Below, one piece after another: positions 27,482-35,878 of a DNA stretch of 64,000 nt (its first letter is position 1; the number at the start of each line of letters is the position of its first letter). The position numbers and the translations under genes were made by a program. A model generated the notes under the pieces. The model saw only the letters and a list, made by a program, of their open reading frames with translations. It ran no database searches and was not told the origin of the DNA. Origin of the DNA: Gramella sp. Hel_I_59 (GTDB lineage: Bacteria; Bacteroidota; Bacteroidia; Flavobacteriales; Flavobacteriaceae); assembly GCF_006714895.1 (NCBI RefSeq), contig NZ_VFME01000001.1:558001-622000 (forward strand), written 5' to 3'.

Positions 27482-28324
27482 TTAGTTGGTAAATAGTCTT
27501 AGCGTAAATGACGTGGCACGTTTATATAGGGTGAATTTCAAGAAAACAATAAAACCTACTGATCCCAACTGAACTACAGGTGCAAAAAAGCCCTGGCCAA
27601 CCTCTGTCCCAAAAAGGTTGACCCAAAAATTAGTGTTGATTTCCGTATATATGGCATTGATAAATATATTGACCAGAAAGAAAGCTGGCACGAGCATAAA
27701 CACCGCTGCATATAGTTTGAAGAACGTGTAGGCGAGCGAACGAAACTTTTCAAAAACTGCAAGGCTAATGACCAAAGGAAAAAATGCTTGCATTATTCCT
27801 AAAAGGAAGAAGCGCTCTGCTAAGAATAGCGGGTAGATGAACAAATCCAATATCCAAAGTAGGGTAGTTAAGATAAATGCCAATATTTTAAAACCGTATA
27901 AAGGTGTAACCAGGGCTTCATATAAAAGTGTCATCGCTGAACTTGCGGCATCAAAAAGACTTACGTCTTCCTCTAAAGGAATATCCTGCATTTGCAAAGG
28001 CAGTAATGCTGGTGCTGTTCCTCGATATTGTTCTTCAATGGCGACTAAAATCCCGTCAAAAAATCCCAATACCTGAGTTGAGAATATGACCAAGATGACA
28101 ATGGTAAAATTCTTGACCAATTCAACAGGACTCAATCCCCAAGTGTGACCGTCCTTCTCTGCAACGCCTTCGTTATACTTTTTAAGGATGTTGACCAAAA
28201 AGAACAAGACAGCGAGCGTTTTCATTCCCGCAATTGTGTATTGCGAAAAATTGCTGGTCTGTATGGTCTGGAAAACGGTATCGATATATTCCAGACCAAT
28301 TCCTAAGAGAATGGTCGCGGTCAT
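27482..28324 (-). CDS. traJ: Conjugative transposon membrane protein TraJ
   Basis: A 280-residue polytopic membrane protein with five or more hydrophobic segments, a loop GTAPALLPLQMQDIPLEEDV, and LLWILDLFIYPLFLAERFFLLGI type helices as in TraJ (VirB6-like inner-membrane channel protein). It is somewhat shorter than the Bacteroides CTnDOT TraJ. It lies 11 bases upstream of traK and one base after the DUF4141 gene. Confidence 0.82.
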   Translation of the reverse strand: MTATILLGIGLEYIDTVFQTIQTSNFSQYTIAGMKTLAVLFFLVNILKKYNEGVAEKDGHTWGLSPVELVKNFTIVILVIFSTQVLGFFDGILVAIEEQYRGTAPALLPLQMQDIPLEEDVSLFDAASSAMTLLYEALVTPLYGFKILAFILTTLLWILDLFIYPLFLAERFFLLGIMQAFFPLVISLAVFEKFRSLAYTFFKLYAAVFMLVPAFFLVNIFINAIYTEINTNFWVNLFGTEVGQGFFAPVVQLGSVGFIVFLKFTLYKRATSFTLRLFTN

Positions 28325-28325
28325 T

Positions 28326-28901
28326 TTAGTAGAATGTTTCTCGGTTATTGACTTTATCTTGCATCTTTCTGAAAGAAATAATGTCTCGATAGCGTTTTGT
28401 TTTTGTAGTTATGTTGGAAACCATCTGCTTTGATTCAAGCTCCTTTGCTTTTAAGATTTCAGCACGTTGTGCATCGCTCATTTTGAGATAATCGCTGGAC
28501 AGGACTTCATCAATAAAATCTACCGTCTCCAATGAGTTTTGAACAATAGCATCAAAAGATTTTGCAACCCTTGAAACTTCCTCTGGTTTGATGTAGGGCG
28601 AGTTGAGTATGTCCTGTACATCGTTCTGCATTACGGTGATAAGGCGCTGATTGTTCTGTCCAATTTCCTCAACTGCTCTAAGCTGCTGTACCACACTTGA
28701 TACTTTCTCAATGCTCTCCTTTGCATCTTTTAAGAATTTTACAGACTTAATCATTTGAGCTGTCTGTTTACCTGATTCTACAAGTTGTTTTACCAAGCTG
28801 ATAAAATTGGTATTGTCATAAGTGGGCATTCCCTGACACGCAGCGCGTGTGGGCAATAAAAAGATGAATGCCGTTGCGATAATTAAAATTTTTGTCTTCA
28901 T
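28326..28901 (-). CDS. Conjugal transfer protein, TraI-like (DUF4141)
   Basis: A 191-residue exported protein with a signal peptide (ILIIATAFIFLLPTRAACQG) and a helical body typical of the DUF4141/TraI group that precedes traJ in Bacteroidota elements. It resembles VirB5-like minor pilus or periplasmic factors in position and build. The C-terminal basic stretch FRKMQDKVNN is conserved in appearance. The precise role is unknown. Confidence 0.75.
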   Translation of the reverse strand: MKTKILIIATAFIFLLPTRAACQGMPTYDNTNFISLVKQLVESGKQTAQMIKSVKFLKDAKESIEKVSSVVQQLRAVEEIGQNNQRLITVMQNDVQDILNSPYIKPEEVSRVAKSFDAIVQNSLETVDFIDEVLSSDYLKMSDAQRAEILKAKELESKQMVSNITTKTKRYRDIISFRKMQDKVNNRETFY

Positions 28902-28905
28902 AATA

Positions 28906-31314
28906 TTATGTTTTAGCTGCGAATTGAATTATTGCTTTTTGCATATCCTGATGCTCTTTGTAGAGCTTCATTATTTCCTCATTTTCTTGTCCATCGGTCA
29001 AGTAAGCTGCATATACTTCCTTCGGAACTTCCAGACGGAAGATGTTACTTTCTCTGCCAATTTTGATAAACATTTCGGTGTACTTCCGTGGACCGGAAAG
29101 ATTGTTATTGATTGATTTTAATTGGTTCAAATCGTGGCTGGATAGATTGAGACGTTTGACCAATTCGTCATAGCCTTTTTCATTATTCAGGCTATAAATG
29201 ACCTGCGTGTTTTCAAGAATACTCGCTGAAGTGGAATTTTTCGGAAGCTGATTAATGGATTGAAGAATGATACCGATAGCTCCGTTCTGTTTTCGTATTG
29301 CTTGGTAGTAGAATTCGACACTTTCCAGGACATTTTCAAACTTTAATTGTTTTGCAAACTCATCAAAGAGGATAATGCCTTTTTCTGCTCTATTCTTCCA
29401 GATGGTTCTTTGGATAGCTGACTTAATCAGTTTTAACATTACAGACAGGATTTCCTTATTGTCCTTCACTTCATCCAGTTCAAAAACAATCAAACGCTTG
29501 TCCTCAATTTTATAGGTCTGATCTTCGCTCACTTCAAAAAGGAAGCTATATAGACCATCCCCGACATATTCTGACATTACGTGCAAGAAGCTCGTCACAT
29601 TGAAATAATCGGGATGGATTTTTAGGCTGATCAGAAGATCTTCCTGATTCCTTTCTATAAAGCTGTAGAAACCATCCAGTGAATGATTTTCTGAAGTGCT
29701 ATCGTAATAATGACGCAGTATTTTTTTGACTGATACCAATTGTGCCTTTGTAACCTTTAAGTCTGAAGCAAACAGTTCAAAGAGGAACACGGACAAATCT
29801 TCCAAACGTTCTGGTGTAAGGTCATTAGTGTGGCTAATGTAAAATGGATTGATACCAAGGTTCTTTCCACTTTCGTAGCGAAGCACCGTATATTCTTCAG
29901 GATAGAGCTTTGCAAACTTGGTATAAGAGCCACCTAAGTCGATAATGACCAGGCGAACGCCAATTTCAAAATATTGACGTAGAATGTTATTTGCCAGAAA
30001 AGATTTGCCTTCACCAGTTGGTGCAAAAATGGCGAAGTTTCGTGCCTTTATTCTTTTCTTCTTTTCGTCCCAAACATCCTTTAAAACAGGAATGTTATGC
30101 TCACGGTCATTAAAAATGATTCCGGTGTTATCACTTTTGTAGTTAGTGTTATTGATAAAAAGACAAAGTGCGTGTTTTAAGTCAGTTACATATAAATCGT
30201 TATTTGAAAAATTGGACGAAAAACAGCAGTAACTATTTAAAATATAGTTTTTACGTTCTTCGCCTCTTGGGTAATACGGGATGATATCCAGTTCCTTAAA
30301 TTCCGTCTTTATTTTTGAAGTTATTTTGTCGAGCTCTTTGGCTTCCTTTGCCCAATAGATAATATTGAGATGACCACGAATAATTCGGGCATTATCATCA
30401 GCATTGATTTGGTCAAGGATGTGTTGGATTTTACCAAGCACTACTTTATTTTGTGAACCAAAGTTTGAACTTTTGTTTAGTTCCTCAACCTTCTTATCGA
30501 GTAGCTTACGCCATTTTTGTTTGTCATCCAAATAAAGAATTTGATTGACAATGTGGTTCTCGTTAAGCGTAAGCCCTATGCCATCAATAAACCCTTGATG
30601 AAATACAAAATCGTCAGAAGTGAATTTCTCATTGGTTTTGCTACTCTGTACACTTTCGCCAAAGCACAGTTCGCTGTTGATGGCCAGGGCCTCAAAATGG
30701 TTTTCGCCAATATTGACGCTTTTTTTATCAAGTAAAATATCGGTGTCGTAACCTTCATTGAAGCCATTGAAGTAGGCACTTGTTAGTTGCCAAATATCTT
30801 TCGCATTAAGCGAAACAAAATCCATCTTTCGGCTGTTATTGATAAAGGAAACTGAATCACTTACCGAGTTCGTGAAGCTCTTAATATTATCATCCAGTTC
30901 CTGTACGATTTCTTTTGAAACTTTCCTGAAGGGATTGACATATTTCGGATTGTTGAGTGCCTTGTTTTTAGTCAAGATGAAGAATAAATAACAGCTGTGC
31001 TCAATATGCCCACGACCTTTAAAATGCTCGTGGGTAGCCTTTTCCAGAAAGGTTGAATTCGGAAGTTGTTCTGAAGTATATGATTTCTTGAGGTAGATAT
31101 CCTGCTTGTGAACCACAGTACCAACTGGCAATGATTTCAAAGCCTGAAACCAAGCAGCGTGCATATCTTCAAAATCCTTTTCAGAAAGAGAGTATATTTC
31201 TGGTAGATTCCCTTTATAGCATATGACAACGTTACCATTGTTGGCAAACACGATGTTGTCCTGAATATCTGCGATGGGTTGATATGCTGAAATGTTAATC
31301 TTGTTCATAATCAA
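28906..31314 (-). CDS. traG: Conjugation ATPase TraG (VirB4-like)
   Basis: An 802-residue ATPase that powers assembly and transfer of the type IV system. Walker A APTGEGKSF lies at about residue 430 and Walker B GIILFDEFAKQL at about 648; YITDLKHAL-type and GLYSFLFEVSEDQ segments match Bacteroidota TraG. The N-terminal third (residues 1-350) is the domain by which VirB4-type proteins bind the channel. The start overlaps the DUF4133 gene by 20 bases. Confidence 0.92.
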   Translation of the reverse strand: MIMNKINISAYQPIADIQDNIVFANNGNVVICYKGNLPEIYSLSEKDFEDMHAAWFQALKSLPVGTVVHKQDIYLKKSYTSEQLPNSTFLEKATHEHFKGRGHIEHSCYLFFILTKNKALNNPKYVNPFRKVSKEIVQELDDNIKSFTNSVSDSVSFINNSRKMDFVSLNAKDIWQLTSAYFNGFNEGYDTDILLDKKSVNIGENHFEALAINSELCFGESVQSSKTNEKFTSDDFVFHQGFIDGIGLTLNENHIVNQILYLDDKQKWRKLLDKKVEELNKSSNFGSQNKVVLGKIQHILDQINADDNARIIRGHLNIIYWAKEAKELDKITSKIKTEFKELDIIPYYPRGEERKNYILNSYCCFSSNFSNNDLYVTDLKHALCLFINNTNYKSDNTGIIFNDREHNIPVLKDVWDEKKKRIKARNFAIFAPTGEGKSFLANNILRQYFEIGVRLVIIDLGGSYTKFAKLYPEEYTVLRYESGKNLGINPFYISHTNDLTPERLEDLSVFLFELFASDLKVTKAQLVSVKKILRHYYDSTSENHSLDGFYSFIERNQEDLLISLKIHPDYFNVTSFLHVMSEYVGDGLYSFLFEVSEDQTYKIEDKRLIVFELDEVKDNKEILSVMLKLIKSAIQRTIWKNRAEKGIILFDEFAKQLKFENVLESVEFYYQAIRKQNGAIGIILQSINQLPKNSTSASILENTQVIYSLNNEKGYDELVKRLNLSSHDLNQLKSINNNLSGPRKYTEMFIKIGRESNIFRLEVPKEVYAAYLTDGQENEEIMKLYKEHQDMQKAIIQFAAKT

Positions 31315-31579
31315 AGCCTGAGGTTTTTTTGTTACTCATTATTTTTGGGAAAACATTTGCCATTTGAAAAATTTGTGGATTGTGTGTTATCCTCGTCAGC
31401 ACCACAAATAAGGAAGCATTGAGTACCAATACTCCTATTATTATCCCAAAGCTGAAAGAGAAAATGATGATGAGCAACGAAGCCAAAATGGAAACCATCA
31501 TCAAGGCAAACAGGGAAATGGACAGTCCAAAAATGACAGCCCGTTTCCGAATGTTTTTATAGACTTCGAACCGCTTCAT
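31295..31579 (-). CDS. traF: Conjugation membrane protein TraF-like (DUF4133)
   Basis: A 94-residue protein with two adjacent membrane helices (AVIFGLSISLFALMMVSILA and LLIIIFSFSFGIIIGVLVL) and the FEVYKNIRKRAVIFGL start typical of DUF4133/TraF. It corresponds to VirB3-like proteins, small partners of the VirB4 ATPase, and overlaps the traG start by 20 bases. Confidence 0.82.
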   Translation of the reverse strand: MKRFEVYKNIRKRAVIFGLSISLFALMMVSILASLLIIIFSFSFGIIIGVLVLNASLFVVLTRITHNPQIFQMANVFPKIMSNKKTSGFDYEQD

Positions 31580-31581
31580 CT

Positions 31582-31869
31582 TTAAACTACGATTCCTATT
31601 AAGTATGTGAAGATGCCGACTACTGCACCTGCAATTAGTACAAAGACTAGTATTCTTGTTATCCCTTTTTTGAGGTCCGCATTTTCGCCGAAGAAATGTC
31701 CAGCATTAAATAGGAAGCCAACCAAGAAGATAACACCCAATAAAATCGGAAAGATAGTCCTGATGGTATCGCCAACATCGTTAACGGAATTTTCTATGCC
31801 ACCAATTTGAGCAAAAAGGGAAGTGGATAAGAGCGAAAGAATGGACGCTAAATAGTGTGATTTTTTCAT
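31582..31869 (-). CDS. traE: Conjugation protein TraE-like (DUF4134)
   Basis: A 95-residue protein with a cleavable signal sequence (up to about ...LFAQ) and two further hydrophobic helices (TIFPILLGVIFLVGFLFNAG and ILVFVLIAGAVVGIFTYLIG). This matches DUF4134/TraE, a VirB2-like pilin candidate. It is the first gene of the transfer operon, two bases before traF. Confidence 0.82.
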   Translation of the reverse strand: MKKSHYLASILSLLSTSLFAQIGGIENSVNDVGDTIRTIFPILLGVIFLVGFLFNAGHFFGENADLKKGITRILVFVLIAGAVVGIFTYLIGIVV

Positions 31870-32058
31870 AACGGAAAAATTTAGATTTTAAGTTCATTTT
31901 TCATTATTAGAATTTACATATATTTGATTGTAAATAACTGAAAATCAAATAAACGTGAATAAAATATCCTTTGATATTGTTTGAATTTCAATGTTATTAT
32001 TTGACATCAAATTCTATGGATTTCTATAGGGAAGTTGTTAATAACCTGAAAATTGGAA
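31870..32058. promoter_or_regulatory. Divergent promoter region between the tra operon and the amidase
   Basis: Very AT-rich 189 bases between two divergent genes. On the plus strand there is a perfect TAnnTTTG box, TATATTTG, near 31918-31925, and two weaker variants (TATCCTTTG near 31966). No clear box was found on the minus strand for the tra operon. Confidence 0.4.
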
Positions 32059-32700
32059 ATGAAAAATCTCCTCAAAAACGTCAGTTTTGTGATTTTGCTC
32101 CTGAAAATGTGTCTCATTTTCGGGCAGGAAGTCGATGTTCAAAGGAGAATTGTAATTGATGTTGGACACGGTGGAAAAGATGCCGGTGCAATTGGCGTAA
32201 ATGGCATCCAAGAAAAGGATGTGGTTTTGTCGATTGCAAATGCTATTTTGAAGCTGAATAATGAATTGAAAAAGCCTTTGGATATTTATTTAATCAGGTA
32301 TAGTGATACGCTTATTTCTTTATCGGACAGAACCAAGCTTGCAAAAGCTTTGAAAGCAGATTTGTTTATTTCGCTGCATTGCAATCATTCGGATAATCCA
32401 AATGCTAGAGGAATTGAGGTGTTTGTGGCAAACTCCAATTCACAATATTCAGAGGATGCCACTTGGTTGGCTTTTCAATCGCAAGCTGCACTTAATAAGG
32501 AATTAGGATTTGATAGTAGGGGGGTGAAGTTTGCGAATTTTCAGGTGTTGCGGGGAACTATAGATTATTGTCCTGCTGTTTTGATCGAATTGGGTTTCTT
32601 GTCCAATCACGATGAGGGCAACTTTATTTCAGAGAACAACAATATTGAACACATCGCACTATCGATATTATCATCTATTCAAAAATCAATAGAATTATGA
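32059..32700 (+). CDS. N-acetylmuramoyl-L-alanine amidase (Amidase_3)
   Basis: A 213-residue exported zinc amidase that cuts the amide bond between peptidoglycan stem peptide and MurNAc. It has a signal peptide ending near ...LIFGQ and the Amidase_3 motifs DVGHGGKDAGAIG (His ligand), SLHCNHSDNPNARGIEVF and VLIELGFLSNHDEG (catalytic Glu). Located opposite the tra operon, it probably opens the cell wall for the transfer channel. An upstream TTG (32053) is possible; the ATG at 32059 is preferred because the signal peptide starts there. Confidence 0.88.
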   Translation: MKNLLKNVSFVILLLKMCLIFGQEVDVQRRIVIDVGHGGKDAGAIGVNGIQEKDVVLSIANAILKLNNELKKPLDIYLIRYSDTLISLSDRTKLAKALKADLFISLHCNHSDNPNARGIEVFVANSNSQYSEDATWLAFQSQAALNKELGFDSRGVKFANFQVLRGTIDYCPAVLIELGFLSNHDEGNFISENNNIEHIALSILSSIQKSIEL

Positions 32701-32795
32701 AAGATATTTTTTTAGAGTTAACGAAGAGCTTGAAGGAGATTGTACTACAGTTTGTTTCAGAAGTGATTTTATTGTGTAAATCCTTTAAAAGCTAA
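32697..32795 (+). CDS. Possible 32-residue peptide
   Basis: A small frame whose ATG overlaps the amidase stop (ATGA) and whose stop meets the convergent ATPase gene within two bases. The product is amphipathic (LTKSLKEIVLQFVSEVILL) and could be a single helix at the membrane. Only its spacing supports it. Confidence 0.35.
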   Translation: MKDIFLELTKSLKEIVLQFVSEVILLCKSFKS

Positions 32796-32796
32796 C

Positions 32797-33459
32797 TTAC
32801 TTCCGCTTATCCCCAGCCTTCATATCGAAAGCAATCAAATTAAACAGCCCTCGCATACGACTACGCACACGGTTACCGTAGCGTTCTTCCAGTTCCTCGG
32901 CATTTAGGTTGGTAGTGGCGTGAGTTTTGATTTTTTGCTTTGTTTGGAGGTAAAGTTCATACCGCGATAAAAGTACTTCGCCCATCACATTCAGATCCTT
33001 ACCGTAAAACCTTCCTAACGGTTCTACACCAAGATCGTCAAAACAGAAGAATTTCGTGTTTCCATAATCCTCGATAGTCTTAAAACCAAGATGGTTAAAA
33101 CTGAACGTCACATTTCGGCAAGGGATCATTTCGTAAGGGCGTTGCAACGGTACTAAATGTCTTAAAAGTTTCATTAGGCTGGTTTTACCACAACCTACAG
33201 GACCAGAAAGTAGAATACCTTTGTCAATGTCAATCTCAAATTTTTCACAGTTGTCTTTGTCCTTGATGAAATAGGAACAGAGCTTCAACAAAATATCCTT
33301 ATCCTCATCGTAAATCCTGAACTTGTCGCCAAAGAGCAATTTGCCCTTGGCATTCAAGTAAATCAAGATTTTTGGGAAATCGTAGAGAACACTTTTACCA
33401 TCAAATCTTCCGAGCGAATATTGCACGCCGCCTTCGGTTATTTTAGAGGGGTTGTCCAT
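32797..33459 (-). CDS. DnaC/IstB-like AAA ATPase
   Basis: An AAA ATPase with Walker A LLSGPVGCGKTS, Walker B KFFCFDDLGVEPLG and a sensor/arginine-finger segment ATTNLNAEELEERYGNRVRSR, like DnaC-type helicase loaders. The frame is open to ATG 33537, but that would overlap the upstream gene by 95 bases; the ATG at 33459 (MDNPSK) overlaps it by 17 and is preferred. Together with the HTH protein upstream it resembles a small replication module of ICEs: a DNA-binding initiator plus helicase loader. That role is inferred. Confidence 0.75.
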   Translation of the reverse strand: MDNPSKITEGGVQYSLGRFDGKSVLYDFPKILIYLNAKGKLLFGDKFRIYDEDKDILLKLCSYFIKDKDNCEKFEIDIDKGILLSGPVGCGKTSLMKLLRHLVPLQRPYEMIPCRNVTFSFNHLGFKTIEDYGNTKFFCFDDLGVEPLGRFYGKDLNVMGEVLLSRYELYLQTKQKIKTHATTNLNAEELEERYGNRVRSRMRGLFNLIAFDMKAGDKRK

Positions 33460-34195
33460 AATCTTTGGTTTTACTGGTTTTGAGATTGTCTCGATTTTGG
33501 GACGCTCCCGCTTTGTTTGGTGTGTTTTTTTTGTCAAACAATTCGGTCCTATCCATCCAGTTTTTGGCTAAGGCATGCCAATCCCTGATTGTTTTTCCAT
33601 CGCTTGTTTTCCAATGGTTTGCTTCATAATGCGCAAAGAATTTTTTTCCTTCATCAGCATTAAAATATTTTTCAACAAAAAAATCTAAAACGGCCTGCCT
33701 GCCCTTTGGCTTTTTATTAATATTTACCTGTTTGTTATTGTTTATATTAGATACCAGTGCTTGTCCACTCACGGGACGGTGCGGGTACACAGCTTGTTCG
33801 TTGTTGGGATGGTGCTGGTACACTACTGGTTCTCGTGTGGGATGGTATCGTTCCGCAAGTTGTTCCAATTCGGGATCATACTGTCCTATATTCGGTTCAT
33901 CAGTAGTCCCTATAATGGACATCTTGATTTTACTTCCTTTGTAAGGATTGTTGGACGGAAAATAGGAAAGATAATCCCACAAATCGAGGTCGGTCACGCA
34001 CCGATGGTACGTCGATTTTGAACCGATCTTGGCCACACGCATCAAATCGCGACGGTTTACATAAAATTCATTGGCAAAGCGGCTGCTATTCCATTCTTGG
34101 AACAACGCCATATAAAGGCTGATATGGGTAGGGTTTAGGCGGTCATCAAAATGGAACTTCTCAAAAGCCGCATTAAGTTGCTTTATATAGTTCAT
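33443..34195 (-). CDS. HTH replication-initiator-like protein
   Basis: A 250-residue protein with an N-terminal winged-helix region (LNPTHISLYMALFQEWN; RRDLMRVAKIGSKSTYHRCV) as in replisome organiser and DnaD-type proteins. Its middle has a threefold repeat of an about ten-residue unit with the pattern (V/Y)YxHxP (residues about 108-135), and its C-terminal part (FFAHYEANHWKTSDGKTIRDWHALAKNWM) resembles the tail domain of phage replication proteins. It precedes the DnaC-like gene, supporting a role in initiating ICE replication. The family is commonly left as hypothetical. Confidence 0.6.
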   Translation of the reverse strand: MNYIKQLNAAFEKFHFDDRLNPTHISLYMALFQEWNSSRFANEFYVNRRDLMRVAKIGSKSTYHRCVTDLDLWDYLSYFPSNNPYKGSKIKMSIIGTTDEPNIGQYDPELEQLAERYHPTREPVVYQHHPNNEQAVYPHRPVSGQALVSNINNNKQVNINKKPKGRQAVLDFFVEKYFNADEGKKFFAHYEANHWKTSDGKTIRDWHALAKNWMDRTELFDKKNTPNKAGASQNRDNLKTSKTKDYGQPL

Positions 34196-34198
34196 AGC

Positions 34199-34483
34199 TT
34201 AAGAATTTAGACCGTGATGCACTCGGTTCCCATCCATCACTTTTTGAATTTCCTCGGTATCGTAATAGATAATTCCACCTACTTTTGTGTACGGCAATGT
34301 ACCATTGATACGAAGGTTTTGCAAAGTGCCAGGGCTTACCTGAAGCAAATCCATAACCTCGGAAGATTTGAGGTATTTTTTGAGTTTCCCTTTGGATTGG
34401 CGGGTAAGTAATTCTCTAATGTCCTCGAGCAATTCCATTTTGAATTCTCGAAGGTCGTCTGTGGTAATAATACTTGTCGGCAT
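34199..34483 (-). CDS. Excisionase-like helix-turn-helix protein (HTH_17)
   Basis: A 94-residue protein with an N-terminal helix and a winged HTH_17 domain: YLKSSEVMDLLQVSPGTLQNL followed by LPYTKVGGIIYYDTEEI, as in Xis2-type recombination directionality factors of Bacteroidota elements. It should bend DNA at the att site and favour excision. It lies three bases upstream of the HTH initiator gene, and its 5' leader holds the operator-like palindromes described nearby, consistent with control by RteC. Confidence 0.78.
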   Translation of the reverse strand: MPTSIITTDDLREFKMELLEDIRELLTRQSKGKLKKYLKSSEVMDLLQVSPGTLQNLRINGTLPYTKVGGIIYYDTEEIQKVMDGNRVHHGLNS

Positions 34484-34504
34484 AATAGAACGGTTTTAAT
34501 GGAA

Positions 34505-34543
34505 AGGGACTATCTAGATTTATGCTTTTAATTGATAGTCCCT
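34505..34543. repeat. Inverted repeat in the leader of the Xis-like gene
   Basis: Arms AGGGACTATC (34505-34514) and GATAGTCCCT (34534-34543) are perfect over ten bases with a 19-base spacer. It lies 22 bases upstream of the minus-strand start at 34483 and could form an mRNA hairpin close to the start codon or be a protein-binding site. Confidence 0.6.
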
Positions 34544-34605
34544 GACCTGATTTGACTTTCGTTCTACAAATTTGAATAGGTTTGTTGGATTTTTTTCCCC
34601 AGAAC

Positions 34606-34620
34606 GACCGTACTACGGTC
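34606..34620. promoter_or_regulatory. Operator-like palindrome GACCGTA-C-TACGGTC, copy 1
   Basis: Perfect 7-bp arms around one base, 123 bases upstream of the Xis-like start. An identical copy lies at 34744-34758. RteC of CTnDOT is known to bind an inverted repeat upstream of the excision operon, so this is a candidate RteC site. Confidence 0.55.
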
Positions 34621-34733
34621 AAAATTTAACTTCTTGAAATTTGGTGCGTTTTGGTAAGTTTTGAAGGCGTTTTTGTAAGTCGACACCATCAAATTGAACT
34701 AAATTTTATGAAAAACAAATGCAGAATTCAATT

Positions 34734-34758
34734 ACCGTAGGTCGACCGTACTACGGTC
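34734..34758. promoter_or_regulatory. Operator-like palindrome, copy 2, with extra half-site
   Basis: The same 15-bp palindrome as at 34606 occupies 34744-34758; an additional ACCGTA half-site lies 11 bases (one helix turn) upstream at 34734-34739, and GGTCGACC (34740-34747) is itself palindromic. It lies 24 bases beyond the rteC stop. The T run after it is on the strand opposite to rteC, so it is not a terminator for that gene. Confidence 0.5.
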
Positions 34759-34782
34759 TTTTTTAAGAGAAAAATATGCTTC

Positions 34783-35619
34783 TTATTCTTCGCTCTTATC
34801 CATTTCAATGAGTAGTGATGTAGAGATTTCGTCGAGAAAAAGCGTTCTACTGTTTTTCCTGTTTTTGATATCGTGATAAGTTTTGTAGATGTCCTTTGGC
34901 TCAATATTAAAAAGCTGTTGTAACTTTTTTGAAACTTGCATTATACCCTGATTTTCCTGTTTGCCCAATCCTTTCGCACACAATGCGTAAACCAGTTCCA
35001 CGTAGTCTGTATTAGAAAAAGGCCAGTCCATCTTTTCAATTGGTTTAATGGTGGACAATTTCCCATTTAATCCTTTATGAACTTTATGCTTTTTTTCATC
35101 TAAATAGGTCACTAAAAAATCATACGCCTTGTATTTGCCCAAAAGCATATCTCTTGGGGTACAAAATTCTGGGTCTTGAAAATAGAATTTTGAGGTAGTG
35201 ATATGAAATGTTTCCATAGAATCCCTCGTGTAATATTCCTCGTCAAAATGGGTAGCACCAGAATTAACGTATCGTCCAAAATCCATATTGTAGAGAAAAA
35301 AACGATTTACCTTGTTGATTTTCTTTTTGATGGATTTTAACTGAGAATGTTTATCCCCTTTAGGAAATTGAATTTCAAAAGAATGGATTTCTGAAAAGTA
35401 GATAAGTTTGATGAGAGGAATCTGTTTTATTTCTTTGAAGAATTCTATTTCTTCCTGGGTAGTTTTAAATTCATTATTGAGGATTTCTTTTTTGTAAGTA
35501 GTTAAAACTTTACGACACAGTTTTATAGAACGATATGCCCGTTCTAAAATATTTTCATATTGAAATTTTATTTCATCCAGATCCTGAAGTAGTTTTTTTG
35601 ATAGTATTTGAGAATTCAT
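34783..35619 (-). CDS. rteC: RteC-family regulator of ICE excision
   Basis: A 278-residue protein of the RteC family: the N-terminal helical part with RAYRSIKLCRKVL, the core FFKEIKQIPLIKLIYFSEIHSFEI and FFLYNMDFGRYVNSGATHFDEEYYTRD, and a C-terminal part with DYVELVYAL. RteC activates transcription of the excision genes in Bacteroides conjugative transposons. No RteA/RteB two-component genes are seen in this window. Palindromes with CCGTA/TACGG half-sites flank the gene on both sides, suggesting that RteC controls both itself and the Xis operon. Confidence 0.85.
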   Translation of the reverse strand: MNSQILSKKLLQDLDEIKFQYENILERAYRSIKLCRKVLTTYKKEILNNEFKTTQEEIEFFKEIKQIPLIKLIYFSEIHSFEIQFPKGDKHSQLKSIKKKINKVNRFFLYNMDFGRYVNSGATHFDEEYYTRDSMETFHITTSKFYFQDPEFCTPRDMLLGKYKAYDFLVTYLDEKKHKVHKGLNGKLSTIKPIEKMDWPFSNTDYVELVYALCAKGLGKQENQGIMQVSKKLQQLFNIEPKDIYKTYHDIKNRKNSRTLFLDEISTSLLIEMDKSEE

Positions 35620-35788
35620 AAGCAGGCAATTTTTGTTTGGAAACCATAGAAATGGGATTTAGTTGATGTCGTAGTCCTGCAAAATGTTATAAATGAAAGT
35701 CACAAGTCATAAAATTTGTGGCTCATTGGTGTATTTTAGGGAACTCTTACTAAAGTAACTTTACTTCCTAATTGTACAAGGAAAACGT

Positions 35789-35828
35789 ACCGTATATAAT
35801 TACGGAATAGTCCGTATTTTTCTACGGA
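35789..35828. promoter_or_regulatory. Tandem CCGTA-N6-TACGG palindromes upstream of rteC
   Basis: Two inverted repeats with identical layout, CCGTA-N6-TACGG at 35790-35805 and 35812-35827. Their centres are 22 bases apart, about two helix turns. They lie about 170-210 bases upstream of the rteC start in a 259-base gap without genes, and use the same half-site as the palindromes near the Xis-like gene but with wider spacing. Confidence 0.5.
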
Positions 35829-35878
35829 TTATTTGTGAGGCATTGCAAATAGTGGGTTCTGTATAGAGTTGAATTTGC

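Noticed and set aside
34744..34763. Palindrome followed by a T run, as in a terminator
   Set aside because: The T run is on the plus strand, while both neighbouring genes are on the minus strand, and an identical palindrome without T run occurs at 34606; an operator is more likely.
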